64,000 nucleotides of DNA from Pyropia haitanensis (GCA_008729055.1 SDUX01000015.1:1-64000); one strand, 5' to 3'; shown: positions 37,073-48,290, numbered from the stretch's first letter. The notes: a model not told the origin generated them from the letters alone. Translations and numbers: made by a program.

Positions 37073-39439
37073 TCAGGACTCCATGTCCTCCATGGCATCG
37101 ACCAGACCCGCATCGAAGGCGGCCATGTCAAGCGCCTCCTCCTCGAGGATCTCAGGCGCCTCAACGTACTCGTCCTTTGCCAGCTGCCCGCGATCATCGT
37201 CGCCGCCGTCAACAAGGCGGAGGCCACGGGCGGGCAGGTCGTGCATTGGCAGACACTCATCGACGCGCGGGACCTCTGCCGCAAACTCCGTGTAGATGCC
37301 CCCCGCCAGGCCGGTTCTGCGCTGCGGCTTGATTCCCGCGGCCTTCTCCAGCTCGCCGCGGATAATGGCACATACAATCGAGACGTGGCCAACAGTACAG
37401 TCGACGTACTCACCTCCGCCGACGTTCTTGGACGCCACCACGCGCGTTTCCGCACCAAGCATGATCATGAACTGCTTCAGCGTCGCCAACATCGCCGGGT
37501 AGCCCTCCTCCGACGTGATGTAGGCGAGGTCGTTCAACCACTCCTCCGCCGTAGCCTTGTCCATCAAGTCCGCCACGACATGCAGGTCGGTGCCCGATTG
37601 CCGCCTGCGCTTGCCGTTCTTGGAGCGCGGCGCTGGCGAAAAAACGCCAATGTGCTCAAAGTACACAGGAATGATGGTCTCCTTGTACGCCTGCAGCGTA
37701 TGGGAGCGGCTACGCATCAGCAGCGACCGCACGCGCATGGAGGTTGTCTTGCTCTTGCGCGCCGGGTATACCTTGCGGCTCATAGCGTACACGCGCGCGT
37801 CCTCCTCGTTGAGCATCAGCTCGTCTTCAATCGCCATGTGCATCAGGTCCAGGTAGTGGTCGGCGTTCAGGTAGACGCGACGCGTCAGCTCCGTCTTCGC
37901 CGTCTCTTCCTTGGAGTACGCCCGCAGGCGGTTGCGGATGCGCACCAGTTCCGCCTGATTGATCTTGGCCACCTTAAGGTCCGCCTTGATAGCGTCGACG
38001 TCCCCCTTGTCCAGCCCGATCTTGTGCTTGATGTCGTTGATGCCGGCGTTCGCGTCCGCCTTAAGAGCGTGAACAGTCTTGGCCAACTGTTCCAGCACCT
38101 TTCCCTGCGTCTGCAGCTGCTGGCCAAACCCATTGAGGTTGTCATTGAGCTCCTCCACGCTCGCAGACGCGCTGTTGACGTCGAGACGCATCGGCCGCAG
38201 CCCCACAGAAACAGCGTGCGCCAAAGCATAGCCCGAATCTGACAGGACCGGAGTGCCGTCGTGAAGCTTGTTGACTCCCAGAGTGGGCGTCATGGCAGGG
38301 ACCGCCCGCTGGCTGCCAGCCGCAGCCGCTGCGGCCTGAGCAGCTGTCCCCTTGCGCGCCTTGCCCTTCCTGCTCTGCTGGCCACCGCTGCGCGCTGCAC
38401 TTTGGCCAGACCCCCCTCGGGCATTGCCCGACGCGCCGCTGCCAACAAGGCGCGGCCCAGAATCGCCCCCGCGCGCACCTGCAGGAGGCGACGCACCAGG
38501 AGAGGCACGCGCACCAGATGCGTCAGCAGGCACCGAGCGCGCTGCCGACGGTGCGGCACCCTGCGTACGCGCAGAAGGCGCAATCGGGGGCGACGTGCGG
38601 GCCGCTGTCGCGCGGACAGGCGTCGCACGCGCAGTAGCCGCGCCGACTGCAGACAAACCCGCCGTGCCGTTCCCAACGGTGGGCAGTCGCCCGCCGGGAG
38701 AGGCAACCGACAGCGTGCGGGGAGCACTCACCCGACGGCTACCGGGCGAAGGAGAGGCCCGCACCATTGGCGGCGGCGGCAGCGGCGGCGGCGCCACGCC
38801 AATCGTGGGGGCCCCGGCGGACGCACGCCCGCCAGGAGCAGTGGCCTGCGGGGGGCGAACGAAAGCGCCAGTTCCAGCACGGCTCGGCTCTGGGCGCGGC
38901 GTGCCCGGCAAGGTGGGGGCTGGAAGGGTGTTGAGCAGAGTGCTCAACGGGTCAGGCCCATCGCTGGCAATGACCGGCCGCGGGAGAGCAGTGCTCGGGC
39001 CACCCAGCTGCGTTCGGTCGACACTCGCCACCACGCGCGCGGAGTGCGTGGGAGCCCCAGCCGCGGGCGCCGCGGCCGGCGGCAGAAGGCTCGCAGCCGG
39101 CGCTGCCTCCTCGGAGTCAGGGTTGAGCAGGGCGGGGTTGTACGGCGCCCCGAAGTGGCAGGTGTCAGTGGGCACAGAGAAGGGAAGAGAGCCCATCAGC
39201 TGCGGCGGCGGCGCGGGGACACCCTGCACAGCGAGCGGGGGGAAGGGCACACCATGCGGGTCCGGAAGGCCATTGACCGGGGGCAGCAGGTGAGGGCGCG
39301 GCGTTTCAAAGCCGGCCCCCTGCCCAACGCCCCCACCGACCGACGCTCGCTGGTTGCCCACCGCCGTCGGCGTCGGCGGGCGCGAGGGAGCACCGCTAAA
39401 GCCCGCGAGCGCGCCGTTGTAGCCGTCGGGCACCACCAT
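37073..39439 (-). CDS. Orphan 788-residue protein: Pro/Ala-rich N-terminus, coiled coil, conserved-looking C-terminal domain
   Basis: Intact single-exon frame. The start at 39439 has A at -3 and G at +4. Residues 1 to about 400 are Pro/Ala/Gly/Ser-rich and look disordered. About 410-505 is a heptad-like coiled coil (VEELNDNLNGFGQQLQTQG onward). About 505-745 has normal, mixed composition with predicted helices and looks like a folded domain. A basic cluster SKNGKRRRQSG near 605-615 could be a nuclear localisation signal. The last about 40 residues are acidic (EEEALDMAAF, DAMEDMES). I recognise no family and see no catalytic motif. It points away from the transposase-like gene 2.2 kb to its right, and could be a DNA-binding accessory protein of that element or a host gene. 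It ends with TGA followed by a 3' hairpin. Confidence 0.75.
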   Translation of the reverse strand: MVVPDGYNGALAGFSGAPSRPPTPTAVGNQRASVGGGVGQGAGFETPRPHLLPPVNGLPDPHGVPFPPLAVQGVPAPPPQLMGSLPFSVPTDTCHFGAPYNPALLNPDSEEAAPAASLLPPAAAPAAGAPTHSARVVASVDRTQLGGPSTALPRPVIASDGPDPLSTLLNTLPAPTLPGTPRPEPSRAGTGAFVRPPQATAPGGRASAGAPTIGVAPPPLPPPPMVRASPSPGSRRVSAPRTLSVASPGGRLPTVGNGTAGLSAVGAATARATPVRATAARTSPPIAPSARTQGAAPSAARSVPADASGARASPGASPPAGARGGDSGPRLVGSGASGNARGGSGQSAARSGGQQSRKGKARKGTAAQAAAAAAGSQRAVPAMTPTLGVNKLHDGTPVLSDSGYALAHAVSVGLRPMRLDVNSASASVEELNDNLNGFGQQLQTQGKVLEQLAKTVHALKADANAGINDIKHKIGLDKGDVDAIKADLKVAKINQAELVRIRNRLRAYSKEETAKTELTRRVYLNADHYLDLMHMAIEDELMLNEEDARVYAMSRKVYPARKSKTTSMRVRSLLMRSRSHTLQAYKETIIPVYFEHIGVFSPAPRSKNGKRRRQSGTDLHVVADLMDKATAEEWLNDLAYITSEEGYPAMLATLKQFMIMLGAETRVVASKNVGGGEYVDCTVGHVSIVCAIIRGELEKAAGIKPQRRTGLAGGIYTEFAAEVPRVDECLPMHDLPARGLRLVDGGDDDRGQLAKDEYVEAPEILEEEALDMAAFDAGLVDAMEDMES

Positions 39440-41614
39440 GTTGACCTTGCTTCAGGGACAAACAAACGGACGGCGACCAGCAGCAGCAGCGGAGAGAAGA
39501 GGGCGGACGAAGAGAGAGCAGAAGAGTGGGCGCACGAGGGGGGGCAGATGAGAGCTCAGAGCATGTGGGGGTGGGGAGCGTGGTGAACGGCGGCCAGTCG
39601 CGCTACCGCGTGGGTCTTTGTACCCAGCGGGAGGCGACGGTGACCGAGAACGGGCCACTCACGTCGCCCTCGCCCGCGCGGGACGCCGCCCACGCGCGGG
39701 CACCAGCTCACGCAGCCCAGTGTGGCGCGGGACAGCCCGCGCGTATCTGCAGCCGGACACACGCGCGCGGCAATCACTCTCCGCCATCCAGTGCCAAGCG
39801 GAAAAACACCGTAGGGAAACCGGCGTCAGCCCAGAACACCGCCGCCAAGTCACACTCCCCTGCTACACCCAGACGCGCGCGCAAAAAAGCAAACGGCCGG
39901 GGCGCAAGCCCACACACAACGCTGCCACGCAGAAGCACACAGCTCACCTCTGAGATCGTCGTTGCCCAAGTTAGGCGCAGGCCGGACGCAGTCTTCCCGC
40001 GCGCCGCACGATCATGCCCAAGCGATAACGTCTCGACGATGGCGGCCGGTCGGCTCAACGTGCTCATCGGACGCGAGGGGCCGCCAAAACAGCGGCCGCG
40101 CGGCTGCCAGTGCCCGACCGGCTTGCTGTCGCCTCCACACGGCCCCGATCAGGCGATCTGGACCCCGACTCACCCCGGCGCGCTCGCGCACGGCAGCAGG
40201 AGGCGTGGACGTCCATCCGCCTTGGCGCCGAGCAGCGGATCGGTCCGCAGCGAGTTGGTCCGTGGACGCCAGAACCGCCTACGTACGGCGTCAAGGCGCG
40301 CTCGCGTCCACTCCGCACCCCCGGTGGATCCCGAGGCGGCAAGAAACGCGCGCGCAGCGCGCCAGCATTCCAAGTCGCTGCGCGTCCTTGTATTAAATTT
40401 CCAGTAAAGTCGAAATAGTAGTCACTTAAACACGTCGCCGCGTGCTATTAACTTCGAAATGTGGCACATTCTGCGTATACGCAGCGTGTTAAGTGCGATA
40501 TAACCCTCTTTTGTGCCGACGAGTGAGCACTTGAAATGAATACGATGAATTTCTCGGATGAATTCCAGTTTACAAAATTTGAATGGCCGCTTGCAGATCC
40601 CGAGATCGGCGCCAGCGCTTGGCCACCACAGGTGGACAGCGCGGCGCGCGGTCAGGGCACTTGGCGTGGATCGAGCGATCGTTCCCCAAGCGCCAGCGGT
40701 CGCCTTTCTCCGTTTGTTGGGGCACCTGACTCCGATGCGCCCGATGACATTGGTCGTCGTGCCGCGCTCCAGCGCCCCTGCGACCCAGACGTTGCTGTCG
40801 CCGGACGACTCAGGGTGCCTGTTGGCGCCAATCGCTGCGCCCGCCCGAGCGGCCTGCTGCGGAGGCAGCGATTGTTCACCTCGGGTCCCCCTCGCCGCCG
40901 ATGCGCGCGATGTGCTTGACCGTCCTGGGCCACATGGAGGCCCGCACGATACGCGGCTGCCTGTGGGGCCACGGACGCCAGCAGGGCGCCATCTGTCGCG
41001 AGCTGCTGGGACCGTGGGTGAGCCGCCTGTTGCCTCCTTTTGAGTCGCCCTTGGTATGATCTGTCAGCCTGGTAGAGTTCACGCTCGGCAGGCACTGCAT
41101 GGCTCGCGTAACCGTGCGGAGGGCAGCGCGCGTTTCGGGAGTTCTCTGCCCGCACGACCTCCCGCGGGAGGACGTCAGCCCACGTCGCGCCGCTTGGCCG
41201 CACACGCGATATGCCGAGCGTTCCCGCCGACGGCGTAGCTCTTGGGTGCCCGGTTTTGGAGCGCGCGCGCTGACTGCCCCTCTCTTGCTGGCGCTCAGTT
41301 TCCCGCGTGTCTGTATGGACGTTAGGGTCGACCTGGTGTTTTTTGTGCCTCCCAGCCTTCCCGCGCTTGGCGTCCAGCGGCGCTCGTTCGCTTGATGTGT
41401 ATTGGCCGACGTGCTATTTCATGGTGCGTCGGGCGCGCCCGTGTTGAGGGGCGCGAGTGTTCAGCAGCCGCAGCGCGCGCCGTGGGCCGGTACTGCGTCG
41501 TTTCTCTGTGTGGCGCGGCTCTATCTGTCTGTGCGGCGTCTGCATCTTCACTTCATTGCGCACCGGCTCACGCTCAACTGTTTTTACTCCTCTCCCTCCT
41601 GGACGGCTTGCAAC
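39440..41614. other. Divergent intergenic region between the 788-residue gene and the transposase-like gene
   Basis: This 2.2-kb segment lies between two head-to-head genes and must hold both promoters. The middle (about 40,390-40,600) is clearly AT-richer and contains an imperfect inverted repeat, a 14-bp palindrome ctgcgtatacgcag at 40471-40484 and a TATA-like gatataacc near 40,497. Several overlapping open frames at 40,536-41,240 on both strands read as Arg/Pro/Ala-rich strings without a domain. I do not call them genes. Confidence 0.5.
40423..40495. repeat. Imperfect inverted repeat around a 14-bp palindrome
   Basis: The left arm cacttaaacacg (40423-40434) pairs with the right arm cgtgttaagtg (40485-40495) with one extra A. 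The interval includes ctgcgtatacgcag at 40471-40484. It sits in the AT-rich centre of the divergent promoter region and could be a binding site or part of a transposon end. Confidence 0.6.
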
Positions 41615-44600
41615 ATGTCGGACGTCTCGCCCACTAGGCAAGAGCTTGATTGCGTGATCTGTGACTTCACGGCGAGCGCATACGGCGGCCTTCGATGGCA
41701 CTACGACTCCTCTCATCCCGAAGCGGCACGTGGGCGTGCAGCGGGAGGCGGGAGCGCATCGGGTCAGGAGCGGCGGCGACGCAAGCTCCTCACGCGGCGC
41801 CTTGCTAGGGCAATGGCAGCGCAAGCTGCAGGGTCACCTGGGCTTGCGGGGCCAACTGCGGCCGCCCCTCCAGCGCCACATCCAATTGCCATTGAAGGTC
41901 ACCCTCGTGCATCATCACGCGGGGGCGCCCGTCACGGTGGGGCAGCTGGCGGCGGAAGGAGCGCTCAGCAGCCTGCAGCGGCAGCCGGCGCTGCTGCCCC
42001 TCTCACGGTTCCAGTGCAAGGTGACGCGGACCCTGAGGTCATCGAGGCAGCTGTGCAGGCGGAGCTGGACGGCCTTATGGCGCTGGCCAGGGTTGTCGAC
42101 CCCTCTGCTGCGGGCACCTCCCCCATTGGCAAGCGGTCTCGCAAGAGGCGGCGAGAGGCGGGCAGTGCGACTGATCAGCGGCAGGAGCCTACCTTCGCGT
42201 ACGCGACGCTACAGGCCAAGGTGCGCGCAATGTTCGAGGAGCTTGGGGACTGGCAGCGGTCTGCTCCGCTGGCCCTCAAGCGCAAGCGCGCGAAGGAGGG
42301 AAAGTTTAACACGGTCCGGCTCCGAGCGCTGCAGCGGTTTGCCTTGAGTGTCGGCAAGAGTGGGATGTCGCTGGCAGACCAGAAGAAGCTGTACGACTTC
42401 CTCGACATCTGGGACGGCACCCAGCCCGGCCAGCTGAGAGACAGCGGCCATGACCAGAAGCTGCGAGAGGTGTTCCCCTCTGTCGGCGCGTTCAAGTCTG
42501 CTCTGAGGGACGACATTGATGCTGGTGTCCGAGAAAAGCTGTGGCGCAAGAGCACGCTAGTTGAGGGGGGGCAATCCTACCAGGCGTTCTTCACGCCTGC
42601 CCTGAATGTCATCCTCAGTTTGATGCGTGAGGACAAGGATGTGCGCCTCTGGAGCGGCGAGTCGGGGCCTGCACCGCCAACCGACCTGCGCGAGAGCGTG
42701 CTTGACGGCGATGCGTTCCGCTCGGCAGAGAAGGCTGTCGTCGACGAGCACGGGCCACGCAGTTGCGTGCTAGGCATCCACATGTACAGCGACAGCTTCC
42801 AGCTGTCGTGGTCGGGAGGTAAGGGGACTGCGTGCACCTCAGTGAGTCGTCTATCATGTGCATGTTCTCATGACCTTCTCAACCATTGCGGTGGGGAGCT
42901 CAGCTGCTGGGTTTGGTTTGCGACAGCTCCACTAACTGACGGCGACGTCGTCATCCCGGCGATTGCTCTGTGGTGCTCTTTTTGGTCCTTGTAATTCTTC
43001 TCCCAGCGCACAAGCTGTACGCCATCAGAGTACGACTGGTTAACAGCCTCACACGAGAGGTCAAGTGGGTGACGGTGGCCTATGTCCCTGTCGTGAAGAC
43101 CCTCAAGGAGCCAGCGGGGAAGGAGCGTGCGCGGGAGCGCCGCGCCGCCATTCTGCAGCGCGTGCTTTACCTTGTTTTGCGGAGCACCATTGTCGCTGGC
43201 AACGAGGGAGTATCCGTTCGCGACGCTCGCAGCGGGAGGTCTGTGGTGGCGTTTCCTCGGGTGCTGGCATACATTTGTGACCAGCCGGAGGAGCGCGCGG
43301 TACTGTGTTTGAAGGGTGGCCAGTGTGAGCGGCCCTGCTCCCTGTGCGACGTCCGCATTGACAAGGCTGGTTCGTCTGACGCTTTGACTGCAAAGGAGAG
43401 AGACGTCGTGGCAACTCTCGAGCGGCAGTACGAAGCAGCTTGTTGCCGGCGTCAATCGCTGCGCCGACAGCAACGCACCGTGCTTGAGGCTGTGGATAGC
43501 TCCAACGGCTACGTTCCCGCACTGGCGTGTATGGCTGGTCTATCGACAGCGCCTCACCTGCTCTTCCGCATGGTCGGCTTCGACATTTTGCACGTACGTC
43601 AATCTGCTCTGTTGTTCGCTCTCCTGGTGAATATGACTGCACTTGTACTGCATGGTGGCTCGCCGATGGCTGACGTACGCTACATGGGTTTTATATGCGT
43701 CTTTGCGCTGCTTGCATTCTCTCCGCGGACACAGGTGCTTGATCTGGGAGTGACCCGCCAGTTGGTGCACAGAGTGATCAAGCTCTTCCCGTTCATGTGC
43801 GCCGGCAGCAGAGCGGTGGCCGGCAGTCTAGCAGCAACGAAGCGCGTGGCGTTCCAGAGGCTGAAGTTCATGGGCCGCCGCAGTCGAGCATGCAAGGCCG
43901 ACCCTGGGTATGTCGAGCGAGGTGTGGAAGCCGACGGTGTGGACCTCTTTGCAGCAGTGTATGCATTGGTGCTCTCCCCTATTCTGTCTGACGGCCAGGA
44001 CAGGTTCTATGGAGCTTTCGCTGACTTGCTTTCGTGCCGCTCGCGTTCTTGAGGTTCGCCTTTTTGCATGTGTGTTTGATCCCCTGAGCAGGTACGCAGT
44101 GGGGTCGGAGGAGAAGCAGGGCAGTTTTACTGCCAAGCAGCAGCGGGACGGCGTGTGCATCCTCCCGTTCGTGTTTGCTGGATTGTTCGGGCGACGGGAC
44201 GGTAACCCTGACCATGCGGCGGACGTCACGCCGGACGGCGCGGATGCGGCAGAGCTCCAGCAGCCGGACGAGGACCAGGGTTACGAGGCGGACGAGGACG
44301 AAGACGTGGACAAGATCAAGCCCGGCTTCAGGTACGACTGGTCGGCGTATCGTGCACGGTTTGGGGACACGCTGCTCCACGAAGCAGTGACGCACATGTT
44401 TGCTGAGTACGCGTGCTTGTACTCACGCATTGCCGGCCAAGTCGGATCTTCTGTCCCGCCGCCGCTGACCCTGAACGTGGCAGAGGATATCTCGCAGCAG
44501 GCCACGCGCTTCGTCGTGGAGTACGTCACCCCCATTCTTGGGCAGGTCAACAGCACCAAGTTCCACCGCCTTCTCTCCCACATTCTACTCGCCATCAGGA

Positions 44601-45598
44601 TGCACGGCAACCTGCGGAACGGCAACACGGCGCCGAACGAGTCCCAGCACAAGCAGGAAAAGTCGTTCTACGAGCGCACGAGTAAGCAACCGGCGTCTTT
44701 TACGGCCCAGCTCGTGCGGCAGGCGCAAGGGTCGCGGGCTCTCCTGGAGCGGCTGGACGAGGATGATGCTGCTGCTCAGCGGGCCGCTGGTCAAAGGCAG
44801 GTGGGCCAACTGCCTGGCTCCGGTACGGATACGGACAGCTCGGACTCTGTTTCTTCGGGGGACGGACGTGCCCCTGCCGGAGCTGGTGGTGTCGCTGGTG
44901 GTGAACGCGGACGCGCGCCCGGCTCCATGGCTCAAGCGCGGCGCCCTGCTGACGCTGCTCGACGCGGTGGGGGCAGCTCTGCATCGGCCAGTGGTGCAGC
45001 TCAGCAGCCGACGACCGCGCACCATCTCAACCAACGCAGGATCGAGGACATTTCGCGGCGGCCGGGGCTGGCCAACCTCTCAAGCTTGCTGGGGCTGCCG
45101 CCCGGCCACTTCGTGCCTGTCATGGGCCACGTGCGCATCTCCGCAAAGTTTGATTGCGGCAGGCGGGCACCCCAGATCGTGCGAGCCTCTCGCTGCTTCC
45201 GAGAGTCTCCTTGGCTGGACACGGTCATCTACTCCGCCAACACCGGCGAGAACACCGCTTTTGTAGGGGAAGTTCGTGCCCTGCTGCGCCGCCCTGACGG
45301 CGACGTGGCCATTGTGTGCGAGATGGCGCCAGTCAACCCAGTTCCAGGCTGTCCACTCGCTGCGCGTGGGTGCACCCGGCTGAGATGGGTACAACGCCCT
45401 GGTGAGGCGGACTGTGCCTTGCGCGTCGTCCCGGTCGCCGACATCCGGCGGGTTGTCCACGTGGTGCCGGACTTTCTGGACCTCAGTGTGCGACGAGGGA
45501 TCGCCGCGGCGCCTGCGAGTGAGGAGGACCCGCTTGACGATCGTCTGGCCATGAGGTACTTTTTGAACGTTTTTTACCCTTGGGATGTGCCAAGGTGA
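41615..45598 (+). CDS. DDE transposase-like protein of the KDZ/CACTA type with N-terminal C2H2 finger (four exons)
   Basis: Exons 41615-42818, 43007-43593, 43735-44003 and 44092-45598 join into 1,188 codons. The ATG at 41615 (caacATG) directly precedes a C2H2 finger C13-x2-C16-x12-H29-x4-H34; the frame is open further upstream but that part looks non-coding. An Ala-rich, basic linker follows. The core has SDSFQLSWSGAHKLYAIRV (D393, spanning intron 1), a Cys knuckle GGQCERPCSLCDVR, FDILHVLDLGVTR (D594 or D600, spanning intron 2) and KFHRLLSH…NESQHKQEKSFYERT (E870). These resemble the D, D, E blocks and the HK…T signature of KDZ and CACTA transposases. A C-terminal domain ends in DIRRVVHVVPDF. 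All introns are GT-AG and removal restores homologous blocks, so the gene looks functional. Terminal inverted repeats were not found. The family call is by motif only. Confidence 0.6.
42819..43006 (+). other. Intron 1 of the transposase-like gene
   Basis: Donor gggag|GTAAGG and acceptor ttcttctcccag|CG with a pyrimidine tract. Its 188 nt contain in-frame stops in the exon-1 frame. Joining gives …LSWSG-AHKLYAI…, a conserved block of this transposase type. Confidence 0.85.
43594..43734 (+). other. Intron 2 of the transposase-like gene
   Basis: Donor ttgcac|GTACGT and acceptor gcggacacag|GTGC. The 141-nt intron is a multiple of three without a stop, so the unspliced frame stays open. Removing it joins FDILH directly to VLDLGVTR, which is the expected conserved block. 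Confidence 0.8.
44004..44091 (+). other. Intron 3 of the transposase-like gene
   Basis: Donor gacag|GTTCTA and acceptor ccctgagcag|GTACGC, 88 nt. The upstream frame hits TGA shortly after the donor. Splicing restores …DGQDR-YAVGSEEKQ… and leads into TAKQQRDGVCILPFV. Confidence 0.7.
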
Positions 45599-46821
45599 TG
45601 CGACCCCTGTTTTTTTGATTGAGTACGCTGAGGGCGTTGGATGTCAGGCACCAGCTCTGGGCACCCGCGGGGTGCACCTACTGTTTGTACAGAAGCGCTT
45701 TCCCTTGTTGTGCGTTGCTCAATACTCAAACACCATCGTTTCGCCCCTTGCCTTCTCGCCCCCGTCATCTCCGTCACATGCATGCAGCTTGTGGCGCGAG
45801 CAGGGCGCACCAGAACCGCTCGCAGAGGCAAGCGCGCCGCCGGTTCGATGCAAAAGCAGCTCCGACGGGATGAACAGAGTGCACTTGATGCTATTGCCGC
45901 TGCCCCCTCCGCCCGAGTAGAACCATCAGACTGGTTGGGCTTGGCCCCCGGCCAGGCCCCCTACCCCTGCTGGAGCGCGCCACACCCGTTCTTTGCGTCG
46001 AGCCCTCATTTTGTGCCAGCTGGTGCACGACGGGCGCCCCTTACGACGTAGCCAGCGCCGACCCGTCCACGGCCAGCAGCCGAGTCCCGCTGCGAGGGGC
46101 ATGGCCACCGTGACCCCCGCAGCGGCCAGCTTCCAGGGACTGAGAGCCCGCTGCTGCCGGGACGCTGGGGTACCGGATTGCTCTCGGCTGTGTGCCGGCA
46201 AGACGGGTCTGCGAGGGCGAACGCAGCTGAAGCCCCCTCGAGGGAACGGCCGCACGACGCACCTCCTCAGGGGCCGAGCGGTGACCAGGACAAAGCAGTC
46301 CTGGACACGATCTGAGTCCAAGCACTTGGTTCAACTTCTCCTTCACTCTGCCCAACTAGATCCTAGACCGTCCAATCAGAGCGTGAGATTTCGAGCCGTC
46401 ACGACGTGACACACACGTGATCCGACTGCCACGAGCCTTGGGCCGGGGCACCCGCAGTTTCTGTCAGTTCCGGGGCGGAGTTCTCGACCATCGCTAGGGG
46501 CAGTCGTTGGCCTGCGCGTTAGCCTAAAATGGGATACTCGCCGGGTCGACGACCGCCTGTTTCGATGGCCCGGTGGCCAACGCACAGTGTGATGGTCCGG
46601 CGGTGGGATTTGGGGGCAAACGTGACGATTGTCCAGGGGCCCAGGGGGGGCGACAGACGGTCGGGGAGGAGGGAGGGGTGAGGGGGTAGACAGGGACACC
46701 GGGGGAACAGTGAGGGACGGGGGCGGTGGGACGGGCCAGGCCATGAGGGAAGAGGCGCGGAGACAGCGTCGAGGAGACGGGGACAGCACGGGGTGTAAAT
46801 GGAGCGGTGGCTGACAGGGGC
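45599..46821. other. Intergenic sequence 3' of the transposase-like gene
   Basis: Moderately GC-rich sequence with short overlapping open frames on both strands (for example around 45,926-46,355 on the minus strand) that give Arg/Ala/Pro-rich strings. From about 46,620 to 46,800 the plus strand becomes G-rich. No gene recognised. It holds the inverted 17-mer match at 46613-46629. Confidence 0.4.
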
Positions 46822-46890
46822 GTTCATCGTACTGTAACGGGGGGAGAATCGATGAACAAAATCGATGAACACCGCTGAGAATCGATGCAC
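46822..46890. repeat. Cluster of atcgatgaac motifs
   Basis: atcgatgaac occurs at 46848-46857 and 46861-46870, with a near match atcgatgcac at 46881-46890 and the inverse gttcatcg at 46822-46829. The same decamer occurs inverted at 34586-34595 inside the direct repeats upstream of the helicase gene. Confidence 0.6.
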
Positions 46891-47019
46891 GCCTGTACGG
46901 GCCATTCAGGGCACCCACCCAGAACTGGCTGGAATCGAGGTGTTCATCAAATTTAAACACTGGCCCGAATGGGGCATAACGGCCGATCGTTCATATACCA
47001 AATCCGATTTTCCCATTGG

Positions 47020-47041
47020 CTGGGAACTAGCTAGTTCCCAG
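47020..47041. repeat. Perfect 22-bp palindrome
   Basis: ctgggaactag is followed immediately by its reverse complement ctagttcccag. It lies in an AT-richer island (about 46,840-47,250) just before the GC-rich block, far from any supported gene. It is a possible binding or recombination site. Confidence 0.9.
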
Positions 47042-48049
47042 GGTACATATTGTAGATTGAATCATTACAGTGCGTGGGCACTTGGGCGGATGCGTATGTA
47101 ACTGTGATCGATACGGTTTAAGGCCGTCACGGACTTGTAATGTTTCTCAGCGGAAGTGCGTCTCGACGATCTTTTCACGAGTTTCATACTTAAAATCAGA
47201 ATAGTCCCTGAAAGTGGAGTCGGGTAGTCTCCACAGCAACAACTAACTCTACGACTTGTTTTCTCGGAGGTGGCAGGCACCGCGGGACGGCGGCGGCTGT
47301 CGCCGACTTGAGGGCTACCTCGTACCGGCGGCCGCCATGTCGGCGGCCGGCGGGGCGGCAAGCGGGGGGGGCGTGGTGCCCCCCGGGGCTGGCGGGTGCG
47401 TTGCCAGTGGTGCCGACGGGGCCCAGCGGTGGCGGGGGCGCTGCCGGTGGGGGTGCGGCGGCAGCCGCCGCCGCACCCCCGCAACCAGGTGTAGATGGAA
47501 CCAGGGGGTCGGAGGGGGGGAGCGGCAAGCCGTCCCCCCCCCCCCTCCGCGCGACCCCCCCCAACACCCTCTGGCCCCCGGCGGTGGCGTGGCTGGGGGG
47601 CACTGCCCCCGAGCCTCGCCACCGCCGGGCCGCGTCGCCGCCCCCCCCCCGTCCGCGTCGGGGCCCCCGGGTGCATATCCCCGGGGTGGGGGGAGCGGGG
47701 GGCACCTGCCCCCCCACCCCGCCCCCCTCCTGCCCGCCGTGGGCGCCGCTGCCGGCGCCCGCCGCCTCGTCGCCCGCGGGCACCGCTGCCGTGCAGCCCT
47801 TGCCGCTCGTCGCCGCAGCCTTGCCGCTGCCGCTGCCGCTGCCGCTCCCGCGCCGTCTTGGCCGCCCACCCCGCCGCCGGCCGCTGCCACAGGCGCGTTG
47901 CGGCCGCGCGGGGCCGCGGCCCCCCCAGCAGCACAGCCGCGCCCGGCGGCGGAGCCCACCCCACCGCCGCCACCAGCAGTTGCCGCCGCCGCCGTCCGGT
48001 CGGCGCGCGCCGTGGCGGCGGGGACACGTTTCAGGGCCGGCAGGCCAGC

Positions 48050-48290
48050 AGGCATGTGGCCCCGCCCGGCTGCCCGCGCTCGCCGCTCCCCGCCGCCCGC
48101 CTCGCCCGCGTCTCCCCGCGCCGCGAGCCGCCCGGCTGCCGCGCCCACCGCGCGGCCCGCCAAGAGCTCCGCGTCCCGGCGGCCCCCGGCGGCGTCCGAC
48201 GCCACGGCGGCCGCCGTGTCCACGCCACCGGCCGCAGCCGGCTGGCCGCCAGCCACGGCCAACCCTGTGGCCGCCGCCGCGCCGCTGGCG
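48050..48290. repeat. Diverged repeat, copy 1 (partner at 59730-59975)
   Basis: This segment aligns by eye with 59730-59975 in the same orientation. Shared landmarks include ccgctccccgc, gcccgcctcgcc, caccgcgcgg, ctccgcgtc and the block ccgcagccgg(c/t)tggccgcc followed by gtggccgccgcc. On the minus strand both encode AGGQPAA and RDAE-like strings. The copies are well diverged. Confidence 0.65.

Noticed and set aside
40536..41240. Small genes between the divergent pair
   Set aside because: Several overlapping frames compete on both strands, and none shows a domain or normal amino-acid composition.
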